From Streptomyces atroolivaceus (GTDB lineage Bacteria > Actinomycetota > Actinomycetes > Streptomycetales > Streptomycetaceae), in assembly GCF_000717025.1 (NCBI RefSeq), contig NZ_JNXG01000019.1, positions 1 through 64,000 of the forward strand: 64,000 nt of DNA, given 5' to 3'. A program made the translations under genes and the position numbers. The notes beneath the pieces are model-generated. The model ran no database searches and was not told the DNA's origin. It saw nothing but the letters and a program-made list of their open reading frames with translations. Numbering within the stretch: position 1 is the first letter of the stretch; each line of letters begins with the position of its first letter. This document shows, piece by piece, positions 25,090-33,673 of the stretch.

Positions 25090-26094
25090 CTACAGCCGGG
25101 CGATGTCGCGCGGCTGCATCCGGGGTGCCCGGCGGGCCGGGGTGTGGCCGGAGAGCGTGATCAGACGGGTCGCCCGGTGGCGCTGGCCCTCGTAGGGGGC
25201 GAGGAGCCTCAGCATCTCCTCGTCGTCGGCGTTCCTGTCGCCCGCGAGCGCGTGGCCCACGATGCCGGGCAGGTGGAGGTCGCCGACCGTCACCGCGTCG
25301 GCCGCGCCGTTCGAGCGCTGCAAGGTCTCCGCCGCGGTCCACGGGCCGATGCCCGGGATCAGCTCCAGCCGGGCCATCGCCTCGGGAAGTTCCATGGCGG
25401 CCGCCTCCTCCATGCGCCGGGCCACCCGGACCGCGCGCAGGATCGTGGCGGAGCGTTTGGCGTCCACGCCCGCGCGGTGCCACTCCCACGACGGGATGAG
25501 CGACCAGGTCCTGGCGTCCGGCATGACGTACAGGCCGTACGTGCCGAAGGCCGCGTCGGCGGGTCCGGGGGCGGGGGTCCCGTAGGTGCGCAGCAGCAGC
25601 CGCCAGGCGCGGTAGGCCTCGTCGGTGGTGACCTTCTGTTCCAGGATCGAGGGGATCAGGGACTCCATGACCAGCCCGGTGCGCAGCAGGCGCAGGCCGG
25701 GCCGGCGGTGCTGGGTCAGGGCGACCAGCCGGTGGCGCGGGCGGAAGGCGTCCGGGGCGTCGTCCGCGCCGAGCAGCGTCGGCAGCCCGTCCAGCAGCCA
25801 CTGCGCGCCGGGCCCCCAGGCCGCCGCCGAGATCCGGCCGTCGCGGGACGCCGAGACGCGCAGGGTGCCGGGGCCGGCCGGGGTGCGGGTCGCCCGCCAG
25901 AAGGTCCCGTCGGGCAGCGCCCGGTAGGCGGGGTCCGCCGGGCCGCGCCGTAGCGGGCTCAGGACCAGCCGCAGGTCGAGCGGCCACGGCGGTGTCCAGG
26001 TCCTGGTCCGTGGCGGGACGGACGCGCACCCGGAGCCGGGCACCGGCTCCTGCCGGGGCACGGCGGCGGTGCGGGGTACGAAGCGTCCTGCCAC
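25090..26094 (-). CDS. AlkA-like DNA-3-methyladenine glycosylase (HhH-GPD superfamily)
   Basis: A 334-residue base-excision repair enzyme. The C-terminal half has the helix-hairpin-helix LELIPGIGPWTAAETLQR followed by the Gly/Pro/Asp region AADAVTVGDLHLP, whose Asp is the probable catalytic residue. ILEQKVTTDEAYRAWRLL is the conserved first helix of the fold. The N-terminal ~100 residues are variable. It removes alkylated or otherwise damaged purines; substrate range cannot be told. The GTG at 26094 has GAGGA 8 bp upstream. It is convergent with fbiB. Confidence 0.9.
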   Translation of the reverse strand: MAGRFVPRTAAVPRQEPVPGSGCASVPPRTRTWTPPWPLDLRLVLSPLRRGPADPAYRALPDGTFWRATRTPAGPGTLRVSASRDGRISAAAWGPGAQWLLDGLPTLLGADDAPDAFRPRHRLVALTQHRRPGLRLLRTGLVMESLIPSILEQKVTTDEAYRAWRLLLRTYGTPAPGPADAAFGTYGLYVMPDARTWSLIPSWEWHRAGVDAKRSATILRAVRVARRMEEAAAMELPEAMARLELIPGIGPWTAAETLQRSNGAADAVTVGDLHLPGIVGHALAGDRNADDEEMLRLLAPYEGQRHRATRLITLSGHTPARRAPRMQPRDIARL

Positions 26095-26214
26095 GGGTGA
26101 GGTCCTCGGTCGTCGGGGGGTGCCTATCGAGGGTAAGGCCGACCCGGACCGTTCTCCGGCCGGAGGAGACCGCGCACCGGTCGGATGCGGCCGTTCACCT
26201 GGGAGAAGGACCGT

Positions 26215-27306
26215 TCACTGGTCGGACGAGAAGCGGACCGAGGCGTCCGGGAGGACCGCGCCGCACCAGACCCGGATTCCGTCACGCAGTTCGTTGTCCG
26301 CGCCGACCCGGGCCCCGTCGCCGATCACCGCGCCCACGAGGACCGAACGGCTGCCGATCCGCGCACCGGCTCCCACCAGCGAGTCGGTGATCACCGCGCC
26401 CGGTTCGACCACGGCGCCGTCCAGCACGGTGGAGCCGGCGATCCTGGCGCCCTCGCCGATCAGCGCGCCGTCGCCGATGACCGTGCCGCCGGTGAGCTTG
26501 GCGTCGGCCGCCACGGATGCGGTGGGCAGGACGAGCCGGTCGCCGCAGCGGCCGGGAACCGCCGGGGACGGGGCGCGGCCGAGGACCAGGTCGGCCGATC
26601 CGCGTACGAACGCCTGCGGGGTGCCGAGGTCCAGCCAGTACGTGGAGTCCACCATGCCCTGGAGGTGGGCGCCGGCGGCCAGCAGACCGGGGAAGGTCTC
26701 GCGCTCCACGGACACCGGCCGGCCGGCCGGGATCGTGTCGATGACCGAGCGGCGGAAGACGTACGCCCCCGCGTTGATCTGGTCGGTGACTATCTCCTCG
26801 GGTGTCTGCGGCTTCTCCAGGAAGGCCGTCACCCTGCCCGTGCCGTCCGTCGGTACGAGACCGAAGGCGCGCGGGTCCTCCACCCTGGTGAGGTGCAGGG
26901 ACACGTCCGCCCCCGAGGTGGCGTGCGCCGCGACCAGGGCCCGGATGTCGAGGCCCGTGAGGATGTCCCCGTTGAACACGATGACGGGTTCGTCCGGGCC
27001 CGAGGCCAGCCGCGACGCCACGTTCCGGATGGCTCCGCCGGTACCGAGGGGCTCGTCCTCGGTGACGTACTCGATCGAGAGGCCGAGCGACGAGCCGTCA
27101 CCGAAGTACGGTTCGAATACCTCCGCCAGGTAGGACGTCGCGAGCACGATGTGCTCCACCCCGGCCGCCCTGGCACGCGCCAGCTGGTGCGTGAGGAACG
27201 GCACCCCCGCCGCCGGGACCATCGGCTTGGGGGTGTGCACCGTGAGCGGACGCAGCCGGGTGCCCTTGCCACCGACCAGGAGGATCGCTTCTTTTGCCTC
27301 TGTCAC
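26215..27306 (-). CDS. Sugar-phosphate nucleotidyltransferase, probable mannose-1-phosphate guanylyltransferase
   Basis: A 363-residue enzyme. The N-terminal nucleotidyltransferase domain has the signature LLVGGKGTRLRPLTVHTPKPMVP, GTGGAIRNVA, the metal Asp in FNGDILTGLD, and FLEKP. The C-terminal ~110 residues form left-handed beta-helix hexapeptide repeats (GGTVIGDGALIGEGARIAGS...). Domain order matches GMPPB-type GDP-mannose pyrophosphorylases, and the mycobacterial homologue in the same neighbourhood (recalled) has that role. With manA and manB it would complete GDP-mannose supply for glycoproteins, lipoglycans or polysaccharides. GDP-mannose is favoured by context; another NDP-sugar is possible. 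GTG start at 27306. Confidence 0.87.
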   Translation of the reverse strand: MTEAKEAILLVGGKGTRLRPLTVHTPKPMVPAAGVPFLTHQLARARAAGVEHIVLATSYLAEVFEPYFGDGSSLGLSIEYVTEDEPLGTGGAIRNVASRLASGPDEPVIVFNGDILTGLDIRALVAAHATSGADVSLHLTRVEDPRAFGLVPTDGTGRVTAFLEKPQTPEEIVTDQINAGAYVFRRSVIDTIPAGRPVSVERETFPGLLAAGAHLQGMVDSTYWLDLGTPQAFVRGSADLVLGRAPSPAVPGRCGDRLVLPTASVAADAKLTGGTVIGDGALIGEGARIAGSTVLDGAVVEPGAVITDSLVGAGARIGSRSVLVGAVIGDGARVGADNELRDGIRVWCGAVLPDASVRFSSDQ

Positions 27307-27385
27307 AGCACCGTCTCTGCTTCCTGCTGGGGCCGGGCCTCGTTATGGCTGGCCAGTGTATGCAGACCGGTCGGAGCCCTCCCGG

Positions 27386-28837
27386 TCAGCGGCCCTGCAG
27401 CTTCGCCGAACTGGTCCGGGCCGTGCCGAGCTTCTTGTAGAGACGGATTCCGGGGCATTCGGTTGCGAACCCGTCGCGGTGTCCCGAGATGACGTGGAGT
27501 GTGGCCTTCGCACCCTTCTTGTACTTGCCGCTGCCGCCGGAGACGAGCGTGATCTTCCCCTTGGGGTTACGGCCGAACAGACCGAGTTTCCAGGCGGTGA
27601 GCTTGGCGACCGCGGTGACCGCGGCGGCGGGCGGGTTCTTCGAGCTGTACGTCCCGAGTACCGCGATGCCCATGCTGTTCGTGTTGAAACCGAGGGTGTG
27701 GGCCCCGAGCACCGCCTTCGACACGCCCCCGGCGCGGCCTTCGTAGATCTTTCCGCACTTGTCGACGGCGAAGTTGTAGCCGAAGTCGCGCCAGCCGCTG
27801 CTCTTGACGTGGTAGCGGTAGATGCTGCGCAGGACGGAGGGCGCCTGGGCGCAGGTGTAGTTGTTGCCGGTGGCGCTGTGGTGGACGAAGGCCGCCTTGA
27901 CCGTCGAGGTGTAGGCGAAGTCGCGCTCGCGCAGGCTCTCGTCGGCACCCCAGCCCTTGCGGGTCACGATGCCGGGGCGCGGGCCGATGAACGGTTTGGC
28001 GCCCGCTCCGACGACCGCCTGCTCCTCCGACTCGGCCTTGCTCAGGGCGGTGATCTCTGAGGCGCCCAGCGGGGCGAGGTCGGCGTTGACCGCGGAGCTC
28101 TCCGCCGCGGCCATGGTGAGGCCCGCGGTCTCCGGGAGGGCGCCGGGCTGGGCCGCCGTGACCGGCGTGGCGGTTCCGGCCGACGGGGTGACGGCGGTGA
28201 CCGCGGACGGCGTACCGGGGGCCGGGGTGCCCTCGGCACGTGGCTGCTCCGGGTCGTCACCCGGGTCGACGAGTTCCACCTGGAGGCCGGCGGGAAGGGG
28301 CGCGGTGCCGGCGGAGCCGCTTCGCGGTCCGGCGTTCTCGGAGCGCACGCGTACCTCGACGCCGTCCGAATCGCCGACCCAGAGGGGGGCGGTGGAGCCG
28401 CGCACGGTGCCCGACTCGCGCTCGGGGCTGCCGGAGTCGGCGGCGTGGTCGGCGTTGTGGGTCTCGAGTGACTGCCAGCCGGACCACGAGGTGGTGCCGG
28501 TCGCGCGGGTGCGGACCTGGACGGTACCGTGCAGCTCGGCGTCGGCGTCGTCCCAGACCACGCCGACGAGGGAGAAGCGGTGCGAGTCGCGCCGGAGCAG
28601 TCCTCGCACGGTCTCCGGGTTCATGGGCCCGGTGGGTTCACCGGTGGCCCTGGGTGCCGCGTCGGTGAGCGGCCGCAGGGGCAGTGACTGGGTCGAGCCG
28701 GCGGGTTCGACGGGGGTTGCCACGGGCGCCTGCGCGACCGGGGCCTGGGCGGGGGCGGCGGATGCGGGCGCGGCGAGCGGGAGGGTGAGTGCCGTCGCGC
28801 AGGTGACGCCGATCGAGGTTGCAAGAAGTGCACGCAT
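27386..28837 (-). CDS. Secreted N-acetylmuramoyl-L-alanine amidase / PGRP-domain protein
   Basis: A 483-residue exported protein. A Sec signal (MRALLATSIGVTCATALTLP, cleavage near ASAAP) is followed by an Ala/Pro-rich linker, then a beta-rich N-terminal module (about 80-200) and a second linker. The C-terminal amidase_2/PGRP domain (about 310-470) has the zinc-site residues of AAFVHHSATGNNYTC, a central Tyr-containing IYRYHVKSSGWRDFGYNF, and the closing VISGHRDGFATECPG with His and Cys. The enzyme should cleave the bond between muramic acid and L-Ala in peptidoglycan outside the cell. The ATG at 28837 has AAGGA 8 bp upstream; an in-frame ATG at 28855 lacks a site. Confidence 0.9.
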   Translation of the reverse strand: MRALLATSIGVTCATALTLPLAAPASAAPAQAPVAQAPVATPVEPAGSTQSLPLRPLTDAAPRATGEPTGPMNPETVRGLLRRDSHRFSLVGVVWDDADAELHGTVQVRTRATGTTSWSGWQSLETHNADHAADSGSPERESGTVRGSTAPLWVGDSDGVEVRVRSENAGPRSGSAGTAPLPAGLQVELVDPGDDPEQPRAEGTPAPGTPSAVTAVTPSAGTATPVTAAQPGALPETAGLTMAAAESSAVNADLAPLGASEITALSKAESEEQAVVGAGAKPFIGPRPGIVTRKGWGADESLRERDFAYTSTVKAAFVHHSATGNNYTCAQAPSVLRSIYRYHVKSSGWRDFGYNFAVDKCGKIYEGRAGGVSKAVLGAHTLGFNTNSMGIAVLGTYSSKNPPAAAVTAVAKLTAWKLGLFGRNPKGKITLVSGGSGKYKKGAKATLHVISGHRDGFATECPGIRLYKKLGTARTSSAKLQGR

Positions 28838-28873
28838 ACAGGAAATCCTTGACATAGCCCGGCATTCCCGGCT

Positions 28874-28896
28874 ACTGGAGTAACACCGCCTCCAGT
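28874..28896. promoter_or_regulatory. Dyad between the amidase and TIGR03089 genes
   Basis: ACTGGAG - 9 nt - CTCCAGT, a perfect 7-bp inverted repeat in the 139-bp divergent intergenic region, 37 bp upstream of the amidase start. Possible operator for one or both genes. Confidence 0.4.
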
Positions 28897-28976
28897 TGAC
28901 GCTCCGTCTGCCGACCGGTGTACGAGACACCCGTCACGCCCTGCCGGGCCGGCGCCCGCCACGTACCCTTGCGCGG

Positions 28977-29729
28977 ATGAACGCCAGTGATCGCACCCCC
29001 GCCGACCTGCTGCGATCCGCGCTCGCCGCGGACCCCGCCCGTCCCCTCGTCACCTTCTACGACGACGCAACCGGAGAGCGCGTCGAACTGTCGGTGGCCA
29101 CCTTCGCCAATTGGGTGGCCAAGACCGCCAATCTGCTCCAGGGCGACCTGGCCGCCGAGCCGGGCGACCGGCTCGCTCTGCTGCTCCCCGCCCACTGGCA
29201 GTCGGCCGTCTGGCTGCTGGCCTGCTCGTCGGTGGGCGTCGTCGCCGAGGTCCAGGGCGACCCGGCTTCCGCCGATCTGACCGTCAGCGGTCCGGACACG
29301 CTCGACCGGGCCCGCGCCTGCCGCGGTGAGCGGGTCGCGCTGGCCCTGCGACCGCTGGGCGGCCGGTTCCCGCAGCCTCCCGAGGGGTTCGCGGACTACG
29401 CCGTGGAGGTGCCGGGCCAGGGCGACCGCTTCGCCCCGTACGCGCCGGTGGACCCGGCGGCCCCGGCGCTGGTCGTGGGCGACGTCCGTCTGACGGCGGA
29501 CCAGCTGGTCGCGCGGGCCCGCGAGGACGCGGCGGAGATGGGGCTCGGCCCGGGGTCCAGGCTGCTGACGGGCCGTACGTACGACACCTGGGAGGGGCTG
29601 TCCGCCGGGCTCTTCGCTCCGCTGGCCGCGGGGGGCTCCGTCGTCCTGTGCCGTCACCTGGACCGGCTGGACGAGGAGGGACTCGCCAAGCGCGTCGACA
29701 GCGAACGGATCACCGGCACCGCGGTATGA
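28977..29729 (+). CDS. TIGR03089 family protein (acyl-CoA synthetase-like N-terminal fold)
   Basis: A 250-residue soluble protein. It resembles the N-terminal part of AMP-forming synthetases (PLVTFYDDATGERVELSVATFANWVAKTANLL, PGDRLALLLPAHWQSAVWLLA) but lacks the P-loop-like adenylation motifs and the C-terminal domain, so it cannot be a normal ligase. It is an actinobacterial family of unknown function. The ATG at 28977 has no ribosome site. TACCCT (28964-28969) lies 7 bp upstream, consistent with a leaderless mRNA. Confidence 0.85.
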   Translation: MNASDRTPADLLRSALAADPARPLVTFYDDATGERVELSVATFANWVAKTANLLQGDLAAEPGDRLALLLPAHWQSAVWLLACSSVGVVAEVQGDPASADLTVSGPDTLDRARACRGERVALALRPLGGRFPQPPEGFADYAVEVPGQGDRFAPYAPVDPAAPALVVGDVRLTADQLVARAREDAAEMGLGPGSRLLTGRTYDTWEGLSAGLFAPLAAGGSVVLCRHLDRLDEEGLAKRVDSERITGTAV

Positions 29730-29927
29730 CAAGCGCTCCGAAGGCCACCCGTCCGGCCCATGGCGGGCCGAGCCCCCGGGACCGGGCGCCGACGGCGGTA
29801 CATGATCAGGCGGTACGAAGCACTGATGGGAACGCTGCCTGATTGCACAACCAAGCGTGAGGTTCAGCCGTCTACTCCTGCGACCGGCGGCCCATCGCGC
29901 CGCCGAACGTGAAGGATGGACGCAGAC

Positions 29928-31367
29928 GTGAGCGACAGCCCCGGCACCCCGGCCGAACAGGACCGCCCGGACCATCCGGCCGGGGGCGGGCCGGCGGACG
30001 GTTCGCAGGACGCGTCCGAGGCGGCCCCGCAGGACGGGGCCGCCGGCGAGGCTCCCCGGGCATCGGCGGCCGCGGACGGCCGACCGGAACCCGGACCGGA
30101 CGCGAGCGACGGCGGACCGGAACCGGGCGCGAGCGACAACCGACCGGACCCCGGACCGGGCGCGAGCGACGGGGCCGGGAGCGGGACCTGGGGCGCGCGG
30201 CCCCAGCTCGGTCCCCAGGGGCGCGGGCGCCACTGGCTCCGCTGGGCCGCGCTCGCCGCCTCGTTCCTCGTCCTGGTCGCCGCCGGGGCGGGCTGGTGGC
30301 TCTACAAGAAGCTCGACGGCAACATCACGACCGACACGAGCGCCGCCGCCGAACTCAAGGCGTACGAGAGGGACCGCCCGCTCCCGATCGCCAGGAACGC
30401 GCAGAACATCCTGCTCATCGGTTCCGACACCCGTTCCGGCGAGAACAGCGCCTACGGACGTGACGACGGCGGCAGTCAGCGTTCGGACACCACGATCCTG
30501 CTGCACCTCGCGGCCGACCGCGGGAGCGCGACGGCGGTGTCGATCCCTCGCGACCTGATGGCCGAGATCCCCAGCTGCCACACGGCTGACGGCAAGGCCA
30601 CGAACAAGCAGTTCGCCCAGTTCAACTCGGCCTTCGAGCTCGGCGGCACGGCCTGCACGATCCGGACGGTCGAGAAGATGACGGGCATTCGCGTCGACCA
30701 CCACATGGTCATCGACTTCAACGGTTTCAAGGACATGGTCGACGCGGTCGACGGTGTCGAGGTGTGCCTCCAGGCGCCGGTCGACGACCCCGACGCCCAT
30801 CTCAAACTCCCCGCGGGCCGCCAGAAGCTCGACGGCGAGGAGGCCCTCGGATACGTGCGGGCCCGTAAGTCGATCGGCGACGGCAGCGACACCGAGCGCA
30901 TGGACCGTCAGCAGAAGTTCCTCGGGGCCCTCGTCAACAAGATGCAGAGCAACGGCGTGCTGCTGAACCCGACTCGGCTGTACCCGGTGCTGGACGCGGC
31001 GACCAAGTCGCTCACCACGGACCCGGACCTCGACTCCCTGAGGGACCTGTACGACCTGGTGCGCGGGATGCGGAACGTGCCGACCGAGAAGGTGCAGTTC
31101 CTGACCGTGCCCCGGAAGGCCTACTACGCCAACCCGAACCGCGACGAGCTCGTACAGCCGGACGCGGACCGGCTGTTCGCACAGTTGCGCAAGGACCGGC
31201 CCGTCGCCGTGGTTCCCGCCGAGACCGTCAATTCCGGGGATTCACAGGCAGATCACAGTTCCGGGAAAGACCCGTCCGGCCGGGAGCCCGGCGCCACGGA
31301 CGGGAGTCCGACCCCTGACCCCACCTATTCGGGGTCGAATGCAGCGGACGACCCGTGCGGCGCGTAA
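29928..31367 (+). CDS. LytR-CpsA-Psr (LCP) family glycopolymer ligase 1
   Basis: About 479 residues. A ~100-residue cytoplasmic tail is rich in Pro/Asp/Gly (repeated PDASDGGPEPGASDN-like units). One membrane helix follows (WAALAASFLVLVAAGAGWWL), then the extracellular LCP domain: NILLIGSDTRSG, SDTTILLHLAADRGSATAVSIPRDLMAEIP, FNGFKDMVDAVDGVEVCL, and EALGYVRARKSIGDGSDTERMDRQQKF. LCP enzymes move polyprenyl-linked glycans onto peptidoglycan or other acceptors. The conserved Arg and Asp residues are present. No LytR_C domain; the protein ends in a Ser/Thr/Pro tail. The GTG at 29928 is chosen because GAAGGA lies 11 bp upstream; ATG at 29916 is the alternative. Confidence 0.88.
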   Translation: MSDSPGTPAEQDRPDHPAGGGPADGSQDASEAAPQDGAAGEAPRASAAADGRPEPGPDASDGGPEPGASDNRPDPGPGASDGAGSGTWGARPQLGPQGRGRHWLRWAALAASFLVLVAAGAGWWLYKKLDGNITTDTSAAAELKAYERDRPLPIARNAQNILLIGSDTRSGENSAYGRDDGGSQRSDTTILLHLAADRGSATAVSIPRDLMAEIPSCHTADGKATNKQFAQFNSAFELGGTACTIRTVEKMTGIRVDHHMVIDFNGFKDMVDAVDGVEVCLQAPVDDPDAHLKLPAGRQKLDGEEALGYVRARKSIGDGSDTERMDRQQKFLGALVNKMQSNGVLLNPTRLYPVLDAATKSLTTDPDLDSLRDLYDLVRGMRNVPTEKVQFLTVPRKAYYANPNRDELVQPDADRLFAQLRKDRPVAVVPAETVNSGDSQADHSSGKDPSGREPGATDGSPTPDPTYSGSNAADDPCGA

Positions 31368-31590
31368 AACAATTCTCAGGCCATGAGCGGCAATCGGAGC
31401 GGAATAGGGGAAATGCCCGGTTGTAAGGAGCGTGGAATGTGTCACGCGCGTCACCCGTGGCTGAATCCGCCGGATAGTGTGACGCGATCCGGTCCTCGCG
31501 GCCATGAGACCGCGCACATCCGGAGCGAACGACCGAGCGCCCTGCCGGGGGAGGCGCCTCGCCCGGCACCGACGGAGGACACAGGCAACC

Positions 31591-31875
31591 GTGGACGCGC
31601 ATGGCCGGGGGCGGGCGGACGGAATCGGTCCCGCCGACCAGTGGGTCCGCGACTCGCACGCCGACGATCACGAATTGCGACCGGACCGCTCCGGAAAAGA
31701 GCCGACCGGCGTTCCCCGCGCACCGGACCGGCCCGGCCGCCGGGGGAATTCCCGGCCGCACCACGGCGAGGAACACGCGTGGCGGGCCCGCTGCGCGGCC
31801 GGGAACGGCCGCGCGCATAAGGCGCGGGAAGACGGACAGAAGGCCGGCGCCGAGAAGGCGGGATGCGCGAAGTGA
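31591..31875 (+). CDS. Orphan small protein resembling an LCP protein N-terminus
   Basis: A 94-residue frame starting at GTG 31591, with GGAGG 12 bp upstream. Its first ~28 residues (MDAHGRGRADGIGPADQWV and following) resemble the conserved cytoplasmic N-terminus of a class of Streptomyces LCP proteins, as I remember them. It then becomes basic and low-complexity and stops at 31875 with no membrane helix or LCP domain. It lies between two full LCP genes. It could be a truncated paralogue left after a deletion or a short regulatory protein. Translation is plausible but unproven. Confidence 0.5.
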   Translation: MDAHGRGRADGIGPADQWVRDSHADDHELRPDRSGKEPTGVPRAPDRPGRRGNSRPHHGEEHAWRARCAAGNGRAHKAREDGQKAGAEKAGCAK

Positions 31876-31924
31876 CGACGAGTCGTCGCGCCACAGCAGA
31901 ATTCTGAGGAGCAGGGGGGTCCTG

Positions 31925-33598
31925 GTGGGACGGAGCAGCATGCGCGGGGAGGGCACGCGGCAGCGCGGCCGGCACGACGGGCCGCCGGGCGGCGACGGCG
32001 GCGGCGCGTCCGGCGGGCGGTCCGGGCGCAGCGTCCGGCGGGAGCGCCCCGTCCCGCCGGAGGGCGGGCCGGCCGGGGCCGGGCCGAACCGCCGTACGCG
32101 ACGGACCGCCAGAGGCGGCAAGCGGCGCGTACTGCGCTGGGTGGCGTCCGTTCTCGCGCTGCTCATACTCGGCACCGGCGGCGCCGGTTACGTGTACTAC
32201 AAGCACCTCAACGGCAACCTCAGGAAAGAGGACCTGACGCTCGGCGACAAGCAGATGGCCGACCACAAGGCCAACGCCGCCGGTCAGACGCCTCTGAACA
32301 TCCTGCTCATAGGATCCGACGCGCGGGACTCCGAGGCCAACCAGGAACTGGGCGGCGCGAAGGAGACCTTCGGCGGCACGCCGCTCGCCGACGTGCAGAT
32401 GCTGCTCCACCTCTCCGCGGACCGCAGCAACATCTCGGTCATCAGCATGCCGCGCGACACCATGCTGAAGATGCCCAAGTGCACCGACCCGGAGTCGGGC
32501 AAGGTGTACCCGGCCAGCACGGTCGACGTCCAGACCAACCAGAGCCTGGGCCGCGGGGGTCCCGGGTGCACGGTGGCCGCCTGGTACGAGCTCACCGGTA
32601 TCACCATCGACCACTTCATGATGATCGACTTCGCGGGTGTGGTCTCGATGGCCGACGCGATCGGGGGCGTCCCCGTCTGTGTCGACGCCAACGTCTACTC
32701 GCACACCAGCGACGGCAAGGGGTCCGGGCTGAAGCTGGAGAAGGGCACCACCTCCGTCAAGGGCGAGCAGGCCCTCCAGTGGCTGCGCACGCGGTACGGC
32801 TTCGAGGACAACACGGACCTCGGCCGGACCAAGGCGCAGCACCAGTACCTGAACTCGATGGTCCGCGAGCTGCGCAAGGGCACCAAGCTCACCGACCCCG
32901 GAAAGCTGATGGACCTCGCCGAGGCGGCCACCAGCGCGCTGACGGTCGACAAGGGCCTCGACACCGTCAAGAAGCTGTACGACCTCGCCGAGGAGCTCAA
33001 GAAGGCCCCGACCGACCGCATCACCATGACGACCATGCCGAACGTCTACGGCACGGGGCAGTTCAGCGGCCGGGTGTACCCGAAGACCGACGAGGCCGAG
33101 CAGGTCTTCCGGATGGTCCGTGAGGACATCCCGCTGGACGGCAAGGCGTCCAAGCGCAAGACGCCCGTCGTCAAGGACCTGGCCGCCCCCGCCGCCGAGA
33201 TCGCGGTCACCGTGCGCAACGCGACCTCCACGGACGGGCTGGGCCCGGCCCGGGGCCGTGCGGGCACGGTCAAGGAGCTGCTCACCGACGCGGGCTTCAC
33301 CAAGGCGTCCGTCGACTCGCAGAACGTCGAGGCGGCCGCCAGGACCGGCGTCCTGTATTCCGGCGCGGACATGGAGGGCGACGCGCAGGCGGTCGCCAAG
33401 GCGCTCGGGATCCCGGTGTCCCAGGTGAAGAAGTCGACCGGTGTCACGGGCGTCGTCCTGTCCGTCGGAGCCGACTGGCGCGAGGACGGGGCGTACCCCG
33501 CCAAGGCCGCCGAGGAGAAGACGCCGGACTCGGCGAACCCCCTGAACGGCGCCGACGAGAAGGCGTGCATGAAGGTCAATCCAGGTTTCACCTGGTGA
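31925..33598 (+). CDS. LytR-CpsA-Psr (LCP) family glycopolymer ligase 2, with LytR_C domain
   Basis: A 557-residue protein. A basic, Gly-rich cytoplasmic tail (about 70 residues) leads to one helix (LRWVASVLALLILGTGGAGYVYY). The LCP domain follows (about 110-380): NILLIGSDARDSEAN, LADVQMLLHLSADRSNISVISMPRDTMLKMP, MMIDFAGVVSMADAIGGVPVC, EQALQWLRTRYGFEDNTDLGRTKAQ. A C-terminal LytR_C domain (about 420-520) begins EIAVTVRNATSTDGLGPARGR. Two cysteines in the central part (KCTDPESG, PGCTVAAW) may form a disulfide. The GTG at 31925 has GGGGGG 5 bp upstream. A strong hairpin follows the stop. Confidence 0.9.
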   Translation: MGRSSMRGEGTRQRGRHDGPPGGDGGGASGGRSGRSVRRERPVPPEGGPAGAGPNRRTRRTARGGKRRVLRWVASVLALLILGTGGAGYVYYKHLNGNLRKEDLTLGDKQMADHKANAAGQTPLNILLIGSDARDSEANQELGGAKETFGGTPLADVQMLLHLSADRSNISVISMPRDTMLKMPKCTDPESGKVYPASTVDVQTNQSLGRGGPGCTVAAWYELTGITIDHFMMIDFAGVVSMADAIGGVPVCVDANVYSHTSDGKGSGLKLEKGTTSVKGEQALQWLRTRYGFEDNTDLGRTKAQHQYLNSMVRELRKGTKLTDPGKLMDLAEAATSALTVDKGLDTVKKLYDLAEELKKAPTDRITMTTMPNVYGTGQFSGRVYPKTDEAEQVFRMVREDIPLDGKASKRKTPVVKDLAAPAAEIAVTVRNATSTDGLGPARGRAGTVKELLTDAGFTKASVDSQNVEAAARTGVLYSGADMEGDAQAVAKALGIPVSQVKKSTGVTGVVLSVGADWREDGAYPAKAAEEKTPDSANPLNGADEKACMKVNPGFTW

Positions 33599-33611
33599 CG
33601 CCGTACAGGTG

Positions 33612-33645
33612 AGGAGGGCCCCGCCGACGTCGGCGGGGCCCTCCT
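33612..33645. terminator. Hairpin between convergent LCP and glycosyltransferase genes
   Basis: Perfect 17-bp palindrome AGGAGGGCCCCGCCGAC / GTCGGCGGGGCCCTCCT, 13 bp past the LCP stop and 28 bp past the glycosyltransferase stop on the other strand. Likely a bidirectional terminator. Confidence 0.85.
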
Positions 33646-33673
33646 TCCTGTGACTACGGCGATCGGACCGCGG

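Noticed and set aside
24817..25953. Plus-strand frame with CAEP repeats beyond fbiB
   Set aside because: It starts inside fbiB in another frame, and its repeat peptide is only the translation of the 12-bp array.
28974..30800. Long minus-strand frame opposite TIGR03089 and LCP 1
   Set aside because: Antisense shadow of two genes with recognisable domains on the other strand.
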